DNA of 11,191 nucleotides from Stephanodiscus triporus (taxonomy: Eukaryota > Bacillariophyta > Thalassiosirophyceae > Thalassiosirales > Thalassiosiraceae), in NCBI GenBank assembly GCA_036939755.1, contig JALLAZ010001016.1, forward strand, positions 1-11,191. The letters run 5' to 3'. Under the pieces are notes generated by a model, which was given only the letters and a program-made list of their open reading frames with translations, did no database searches and had not been told where the DNA came from. Positions 6,070 through 11,191 of this stretch are shown here, piece by piece. The stretch's first letter is position 1. Each line of letters opens with the position of its first letter. A program made the position numbers and the translations under genes.

Positions 6070-7935
6070 ATGGATCCTGTCCATGAGCACAGGGAGTATT
6101 TGGACGAAGAGATGTCTGATGATGATGGCGCGCTCTCCGACGAAGAGATGTCTGATGATGATGAGCTATCCGACGAAAGCGTGCCCGATAATAAAATTTG
6201 GAATCAGATCGTGGGTGATGATCCAAACCTAACGAGAATACGGGTTGGAAGCGACGCTTATCACCCACCTGATGGAGACTGGGCTAACCTGGGAAGAGCT
6301 ATAGGCAGAAATACGCATTTGAAAGAATTAATTCTGCCACATGTGCTACTAGAGGAATACTTCAATGGTTTCATTCGCGGGCTCAGATCAAATCAATCCA
6401 TCCAAACATTGATACTCAATATGAACGGCATTGATGATCATGGAGCAAGTATAGTGGCAAATGACCTCATCCGCAATGCCCCGCTCAATGAACTTCACAT
6501 CAGCAATGCATTTGATATAACTCATATTGGATGGCATGCAATCTTTGCCGCTTTGGAGTCAAATCCAAATTGCAGGTTGCAGAAACTATATCTACATTGC
6601 AACAGAATCAATCAAGCTGCTGCACTTTCGTTGTCAAATGTGCTGCTGCGCCACAACACTACCCTCAAGACTGCGGAACTAATACACAGTATTCAAGATG
6701 TTTCAATTGCAGGGTGGGATGCCCTCTTTCAGCCCCTACGAAGCCCACACTCAGCGTTGGAGAAACTGGATCTCGTTGGAAATTCCATCACCGACGAGGT
6801 GGTAGCTTCTCTCACAAATGCTATAGCCAACAACAGCACACTAAGAGAACTGGACCTCAGCGAAAATCGTGATGTAACCCCCACGGGCTGGTCAGCTCTC
6901 TCGGTTGTTCTACGCAATCCCAATTCAGCGTTGGAGAATCTGGATCTGAGTAGCAATCACATAAATGACAATGTTATAATTGCTTTTTCAGACGCATTGG
7001 CCAGCAACAGCAGGCGAAGAGGACTGGTACTCGGCCCAAATTATGGTAAAATTACTCCCATGGGCTGGTCAGCTCTCTCGGTTGTTCTACACAACCCTAA
7101 TTCAGCGTTGGAGAAACTGGATCTGAGTGGCACTGACATCAATGACAATGTTATAATTACTTTTTCAGACGCATTGGCCAACAATAACAAGTTGAAAGAA
7201 CTGATTCTCAGTTATAATTGTGAAGATGTGACCCCCACGGGCTGGTCAGCTCTCTCGGTTGTTCTACGCAACCCCAATTCAGCGTTGGAGAAACTGGATC
7301 TGAGTTACAATGACATCAATGACAATGTTATAAATACTTTTTCAGATGCATTAACCAACAACAGCACGCTAAGAGAACTGGACCTCAGCTATAATCGTGA
7401 TGCTACCCCAACGGGTTGGTCAGCTCTCTCGGTTGTTCTACGCAATCCCAATTCAGCATTGGAGAAACTGGATCTGAGTTACAATGGCATCAATGACAAT
7501 GTTATGATTACTTTGTCAGACACATTGGCCAACAATAACAAGTTGAAAGTACTGATTCTTAATGCCAGGAGCAGGGTCGTGTCCGCTGCATTTATCCACA
7601 TTTTGTGTAACAGGTCAAGCATCCTGAGCACATACCGCTCCAACCACACCCTTGAAAAACTCTGCGATGAATTTAACGAAGAGCTCTTGTCTGAAAATCT
7701 CAGATCTCTATTGCAACTCAACAACAGAGAGAACAGCAAAAGTCAAGCAGCGCGCCTCAAGATCATCAAGAGTCATTTCAGTGGAAGTGAAATCAACACA
7801 CAGATCTTCATTGACATGGAGGCAAAAGTTCTTCCAACTGCCATTGCTTGGATGGGTCGAGATGGCGGAAGCGATGGAATCACCAATGTTTTGTTTGCAT
7901 TTCTTAGGAAATTGCCATCGTTGTGTGACATGTAA
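6070..7935 (+). CDS. Leucine-rich-repeat protein with a conserved diatom-type C-terminal block
   Basis: An intronless 621-residue protein starting at MDPVHEHREY; an in-frame ATG at 5992 would add 26 residues, but the acidic N-terminus suits the later start. Residues 1-40 are acidic, with a duplicated DEEMSDDD unit. From about residue 80 to 500 it is built of ribonuclease-inhibitor-type LRRs. From residue 215 these form paired units of 58-59 residues starting GW(S/D)AL and containing ALEKLDLS and LRELDLS (units start at residues 215, 273, 332, 391 and 449). A weaker unit starts at residue 154. From about 505 to the end the fold changes: HTLEKLCDEF, then AARLKIIKSHFSG, then AIAWMGRDGG. That block resembles the tail of an expanded diatom LRR family I know from memory. 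Such proteins bind other proteins; no enzyme motif, signal peptide or membrane span is visible, so the cell location is probably cytosolic or nuclear. The codons are more AT-rich than in the neighbouring transporters. Confidence 0.88.
   Translation: MDPVHEHREYLDEEMSDDDGALSDEEMSDDDELSDESVPDNKIWNQIVGDDPNLTRIRVGSDAYHPPDGDWANLGRAIGRNTHLKELILPHVLLEEYFNGFIRGLRSNQSIQTLILNMNGIDDHGASIVANDLIRNAPLNELHISNAFDITHIGWHAIFAALESNPNCRLQKLYLHCNRINQAAALSLSNVLLRHNTTLKTAELIHSIQDVSIAGWDALFQPLRSPHSALEKLDLVGNSITDEVVASLTNAIANNSTLRELDLSENRDVTPTGWSALSVVLRNPNSALENLDLSSNHINDNVIIAFSDALASNSRRRGLVLGPNYGKITPMGWSALSVVLHNPNSALEKLDLSGTDINDNVIITFSDALANNNKLKELILSYNCEDVTPTGWSALSVVLRNPNSALEKLDLSYNDINDNVINTFSDALTNNSTLRELDLSYNRDATPTGWSALSVVLRNPNSALEKLDLSYNGINDNVMITLSDTLANNNKLKVLILNARSRVVSAAFIHILCNRSSILSTYRSNHTLEKLCDEFNEELLSENLRSLLQLNNRENSKSQAARLKIIKSHFSGSEINTQIFIDMEAKVLPTAIAWMGRDGGSDGITNVLFAFLRKLPSLCDM
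6103..6163 (+). repeat. 36-bp-period duplication in the acidic N-terminus of the LRR gene
   Basis: A 25-base stretch (6103-6127) recurs exactly at 6139-6163 and encodes DEEMSDDD twice. This points to a recent in-frame duplication, or to slippage in GAT/GAC-rich DNA. Confidence 0.85.
6712..7560 (+). repeat. Tandem 174/177-bp coding repeats of the LRR gene
   Basis: Units start at 6712, 6886, 7063, 7240 and 7414, with lengths 174, 177, 177 and 174 bp and a diverging last unit. From 6886 on, the stretch encoding GWSALSVVL and ALEKLDLS is nearly identical in DNA sequence between units, silent sites included. That fits recent unequal exchange or gene conversion rather than selection on protein alone. 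Confidence 0.9.
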
Positions 7936-8014
7936 AACAAGAGAAAGAAGAGAAAATAAGAGGTTGATTTTGGTCTTTCGTAGGGGTTTGCCATTGTCAT
8001 TGTTGTGTGACATG
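7900..8014 (+). repeat. Imperfect duplication of the LRR gene tail
   Basis: The last codons and stop of the LRR gene (7900-7932) are echoed 76 bases downstream (7976-8014). Both copies have TTTC-TAGG, then TTGCCAT and TTGTGTGACATG, with six extra bases in the second copy. In the second copy the stop is lost (ATGAAA in place of ATGTAA). Confidence 0.65.
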
Positions 8015-8348
8015 AAAAATGATAGAGTAGTAAAAAGAGATAGGGAAAGGTCTAGTTCCGTTTTGCAGTTCAAACCGAGAGCAGTGCATACGCTTTAAAT
8101 ACTTAATCATTTTCACCTGTTCATTTCAATTATCCCCTAGTTTCACCACCAACAAGAAATCCCTATCGCGGAGCAGACACAGAGCAACGAGGGTCCAGGC
8201 AAACAGCGACAACACTACCCACTGGCTGATCGCGATCATTAATATGTTCGTCCTGACACCTGCAGATTCACCGCGGAGAGGTATTCGATCACCCCTTTCT
8301 CGCGTATGTCGCTGCCCAATATGGATCCCCATCCAACGCTAGGATGGC
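7936..8348. other. Intergenic stretch between LRR gene and LRR fragment
   Basis: After the echoed LRR tail (to 8014) the DNA is A- and AG-rich to about 8060. A 60-odd-codon frame without recognisable features runs from about 8140 to the TAG at 8340-8342. I see no gene, and no LRR homology before 8349. Confidence 0.5.
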
Positions 8349-8663
8349 AACAGAATCAATGATGCGGCTGCACTCTCGTTGTCAAATGTGCTGCTGCGCC
8401 ACAACACTACCCTCAAGACTTAGGAACTCAGCGATTGCTTTAATACAATCACCATTGCAGGCTTCGCTGCCCTCTTTCAGCCTCTGCAACACCGTCGCTG
8501 TAAAGTGGAGAATCTGAATCGGAGTAACATTTCCTTCACCGAAGAGGTGGTGGCGGCTCTCACAAATGCTCTCGCCAACAAGAGCAGTCTACGAGAACTG
8601 GACCTCAGTGACAATGATGATGTTACCCCCACGGGATGGTCGGCGTTCTCTGCTGTTCCCCGC
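8349..8663 (+). pseudogene. LRR gene fragment with one nonsense codon
   Basis: This stretch aligns without a single gap to 6601-6915 of the intact LRR gene (constant offset 1748). It keeps the frame for 105 codons: NRINDAAALSLSNVLL, then a TAG at 8421-8423 where the intact copy has GCG (Ala), then TIAGFAALFQPL, TEEVVAALTNALANKSS, LRELDLS and GWSAFSAV. Upstream of 8349 and downstream of 8663 the similarity stops abruptly, so the N-terminal region, later repeats and conserved C-terminal block are missing. It resembles the first repeat units rather than the homogenised later ones, so the duplication may predate their homogenisation. The frame stays open from 8424 to the stop at 8715-8717 with an unrelated Pro/Arg-rich tail. 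It is probably a dead partial duplicate. A small expressed protein from the ATG at 8505 cannot be excluded. Confidence 0.75.
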
Positions 8664-8693
8664 CGTCCACCACCTCGGCGGGGAGAATGCTCT

Positions 8694-8753
8694 CCACCTC
8701 GACTAATTTCACAGTGACACACACTGGCATTCACCTCGACCATCTTCACAGTG
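8694..8753. repeat. 23-bp imperfect direct repeat
   Basis: CACCTCGAC and TCACAGTG, spaced by five variable bases, occur at 8694-8716 and again at 8731-8753, a 37-base period. They lie directly after the LRR fragment and may mark its breakpoint. No function is known. Confidence 0.65.
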
Positions 8754-9015
8754 GGTTCCGTGATACCAAGTGATTCATTTGCACGATTTTCGACGGAAGA
8801 ACAGTGCTTTTATATCTAACAACGGCATAATACACATACACTTAAACTATAGTCTTTGCCCTTTCGAAAGTGCCTTCGTTTTACGGCCGCATTTGACTGC
8901 ATCTGTCTTGATAAAGAGTCTGATCCGTGCAGGGTTGCCACGAGGTGGGAGTGGGGAGAGTCTCCCCCCCCAAATACCGTCATCTCCCCCTCCCTTCCTT
9001 CCGGCGCATCTCCAC
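8718..9015. other. Intergenic stretch between convergent genes
   Basis: This is the shared 3' region of the LRR fragment (+) and the amino acid transporter (-). Apart from the direct repeat at 8694-8753 no gene or RNA is recognised. The composition changes from AT-rich to GC-rich around 8925-8990, where the transporter's downstream region begins. Confidence 0.5.
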
Positions 9016-10844
9016 CTACAGCAAGCCCAAAGCCATCTTCGCGCCGATCCCGCCCATCGCCACGCCCAACAACGCCGTGAACATCGCGAACGGCACCTCC
9101 CTCCTCAACCCCTTGCCCGCCCTCTCGCCCATGCCCCTCACCGCCCCCCGGAACATCAGGGCCGGGTACACGTATATGAGGGCGTTCCCCATAGTCGCGC
9201 CCGCGAACGACATTATGAACGCTAGCTCCCTGAGCCTTGACGCGAGGAGGGTGACGCCCGACAGCACCGCCACGGTCGTGGTCGTCAGCACGGCGTCCGT
9301 GCGGTCGTCCACGGGAACCCTCAATAGGTCGAGCCATCCGTCCCTCGCTCCCGCGAAGACGAGCGGGAACGAGAAAACGATGGAAACGGCGACGGCCAAG
9401 CGACTTAGGCCCATGAGTGCGTCCCCGCCGGAGTAATTGTTGAGTATCAACCCCGAGCATGCCTTGCCGAACGTCAGGAAGCCGAGCGAACCGATCGACG
9501 CGAACAGCAGGACGCTGATCCCGAAGGACGACGCGACGACGGCGTTGTACCGACGCAACGTGTTGTTCTTCAATTCCACGTAGAATTTCGGTGCGTTGAA
9601 GTGGGCCATGTACGCGGTGCTGAGGAGGCAGACCAGGATGAAGACGTTCGGGCTCAGCGCGCCCGACGCGCCGACGCTCCCGAACGTCGGGCGGAGGTTC
9701 GCCGACACGTCGGCGACGTACCTCCCCACCGCCCCCGTCGTCGTCGCGGCGGCGACCGTCGCGGCGACCTTCTTCTTCCCCCCCGCCGCCGTCGTCGCCG
9801 CGAGGCCGACCGAGTACGATCCGCCGAGGTAACGTGCGGCCATGGCGAACGCCGTGTAGAACATCCCGGCGACGCCCACGAGGGAGAAGGGAGCGAGTCC
9901 GCTCAGGTTCCTCACCATGCAAAGCGGGAATAGGGCCGTGGTCGTGATCCCCAACAACGCTCCGGTCCTCGACACGCCCCTGCATCCCGTGGCCCCCGCC
10001 AGAAGATCGCGCACGGTGTCCGCGAGTATCATCGAGTAGCTCAACACCGCGAACGTCGTCTTGAGCGTGACGGTGACGGCGGGTATCCACGACGAATCGT
10101 CCCCGACGGATCTCGACCATGCGTCGCGATAGGTACGAGCGCCGGTGTAGGAGCACACCCTCCCGATGAGGGAGAAGCCGTAGGCGGAGAGGCCGCCGAT
10201 GAGCGCGATGACGAGCACGGCGGGATACACCGCGGCGGGGGCGTCGCCGAACGCGGCGATGCCTTTTTTTTTTTCGCGATTTTTTCGTGTGTTTTTCGTT
10301 TTATTAACGTTCGTCAATATCAGCTTTTTTTTCGTCGGGGACGTAATGAACATGTACAACAGTAACAATAACAATAATAACCGATCAAAAGAAATGAGAA
10401 CTCACCCGCGGGGATGCTGAGGACGCCGGCGCCCACGATGGACTTGACGAGGTTGAAAATCTCGTTGGGGACGGACGCCGTCCCGCCGCCGGTCGTCGTC
10501 GTCGTCGACGTCGTCGACCCCTCCCCCCCCTCCTCCGCGCCATCGGTATCGTCGGAGGAGGATGAGCCCGCGACGACCGCCGCTCCACGCCCCACACGAC
10601 GGGAAGTAACGACGCTGTTGTTGCTGTGGTAGTAGTCATTGACGGCGACGAGACGCGACGGGGGGGGGAGCAGTGGCAGGGGGGGGTGACGGCGACGGCG
10701 AGGGTGGGAGGAGGGGATGACGACGGCCCCTCCCGGCGTCGTCGCCGTCGGCGGTCGTTGGCGGTTCGGGAGGAGGGAGAAGGAGGACGAACGTCCGACG
10801 AGGGAGGAGGCGACGGGCAGGAGGAGGAGGAGGACGCGGCGCAT
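9016..10844 (-). CDS. Amino acid/auxin permease family (AAAP, SLC38-like) transporter
   Basis: The gene has two exons on the minus strand, 10844-10406 and 10262-9016, giving 561 residues. AAAP proteins move neutral or cationic amino acids with H+ or Na+ across plasma, vacuolar or other membranes; the substrate here cannot be read. Family marks are NLVKSIVGAGVLSIPAG (131-147) in the first transmembrane helix, LFPLCMVRNLSGLAPFSLVG (257-276), and AHFNAPKFYVELKN (366-379), which parallels the His-containing segment before TYELK-like motifs in SLC38. About eleven hydrophobic segments are visible between residues 130 and 560. A Lys/Ala/Thr-rich loop lies near 300-330. The N-terminus is unusual: a hydrophobic leader MRRVLLLLLPVASSL, then SSSF at 19-22, then a Ser/Pro/Arg-rich stretch to about 95, an acidic patch and a Thr run. 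This resembles a signal peptide plus plastid transit sequence, suggesting a plastid-envelope or endomembrane site. The gene is convergent with the LRR genes. Confidence 0.92.
10263..10405 (-). other. Intron of the amino acid transporter gene
   Basis: A 143-bp GT-AG intron splits a glycine codon after its first base (phase 1). The donor reads CGCGG|GTGAGT and the acceptor is A11 then G, followed by GCATCG. Removing it joins GVLSIPAG to IAAFGDAP, giving the standard first helix of the family. Its 5' half is rich in TTATTG units and its 3' half in A, so no polypyrimidine tract precedes the acceptor. Confidence 0.9.
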
Positions 10845-11023
10845 GATGATAATATTATTATGATCTCGGTCCGATTCGAACGAAGCTTCCCGCGTGGTGG
10901 GGGGATGTGATAGGAATGGCGGCGATGTTGGTTGTGAGGATGTGTGAAGGATTTAATTTATGTGGTGTGTAGGTAGTATGGTAGGTGATGCAAAAAAGGT
11001 GTCATCACTCACATCACCCCCTC

Positions 11024-11038
11024 AAAAAAAAAAAAAAA
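11024..11038. repeat. 15-base A run
   Basis: Fifteen consecutive A residues on the + strand lie about 180 bases upstream of the minus-strand transporter start. On that gene's strand it is a T15 tract, a type often found in nucleosome-depleted promoter regions; that role is inferred. Confidence 0.9.
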
Positions 11039-11140
11039 GATCTCTCCCCCAAAAAGATCCAGGGCGGCCAGCCGGCAGCCGGGCTCGGCTCATCGGGGTG
11101 AGGGCCAGACGAAAACGAGCGCGCCGCGCCATCGGAGGAA

Positions 11141-11175
11141 GAAGGAAGGAAGGAAGGAAGGAAGGAAGGAAGGAA
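11141..11175. repeat. GGAA tetranucleotide microsatellite
   Basis: About eight and a half GGAA/GAAG units lie in tandem near the window end. This is a simple, length-variable repeat. Confidence 0.9.
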
Positions 11176-11191
11176 CGGGAAACAAACACCT

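Larger units (their letters stand above)
10845..11191. other. Upstream region of the amino acid transporter
   Basis: No gene is supported. Reading from the transporter start outwards, there is an AT-rich patch with ATAATATTAT (about 10851-10862), a G/T-rich stretch, an inverted pair GTGATG/CATCAC (10985-10990 and 11003-11008), an A15 run, and GGAA repeats at the end. It presumably holds the promoter and leader of the minus-strand transporter, but no core element can be named. Confidence 0.5.

Noticed and set aside
8816..10156. A 446-codon open frame on the minus strand overlapping the transporter
   Set aside because: It is a shifted frame of the AAAP exon on the same strand; its Arg/Gly-rich translation has no domain features, while the other frame has the full AAAP pattern.

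Overview
This window looks like nuclear DNA of a unicellular eukaryotic alga, most likely a centric diatom. The reasons are: protein genes with short GT-AG introns; a GC-rich background rich in homopolymer and simple-repeat tracts; a leucine-rich-repeat protein whose C-terminal block resembles a repeat-protein family I associate with Thalassiosira-type diatoms (from memory, not searched); and a membrane transporter with a leader reminiscent of diatom bipartite plastid presequences. The organism call is inference. No rRNA, tRNA or CRISPR was recognised.

Layout. Positions 1-830 are gene-free and open with a 52-base G run. Positions 831-3031 look like a small non-autonomous LTR-type element: two ~85 bp direct repeats (831-916 and 2947-3031), the second preceded by a purine-rich tract, enclosing ~2 kb with a Ser/Thr/Pro-rich open frame that carries IQ-like motifs (1430-2743). 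Positions 3032-4095 are non-coding apart from a possible alanine-rich coding remnant (3360-3566). At 4096-5521 (+) lies a two-exon mitochondrial-carrier-family gene of the peroxisomal adenine nucleotide carrier (PMP34/PNC) type, with an unusual acidic/serine loop. A cluster of palindromes (5652-5756) follows it. At 6070-7935 (+) is an intronless LRR protein with nearly identical tandem 58-59-residue repeats. A collinear LRR fragment with one nonsense codon lies downstream (8349-8663). At 9016-10844 (-) is a two-exon amino acid/auxin permease (AAAP, SLC38-like) gene. The window ends in upstream DNA of that gene with A15 and GGAA repeats.

The three intact genes do not form an obvious pathway. 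The two transporters are GC-rich, typical-looking genes. The LRR block between them is more AT-rich and repeat-driven, and reads as a fast-evolving island. The most unusual signals are the short-LTR element with its IQ-like cargo ORF, the palindrome cluster, the introns that are T-rich at the 5' end and A-rich at the 3' end, and the gap-free LRR pseudocopy.
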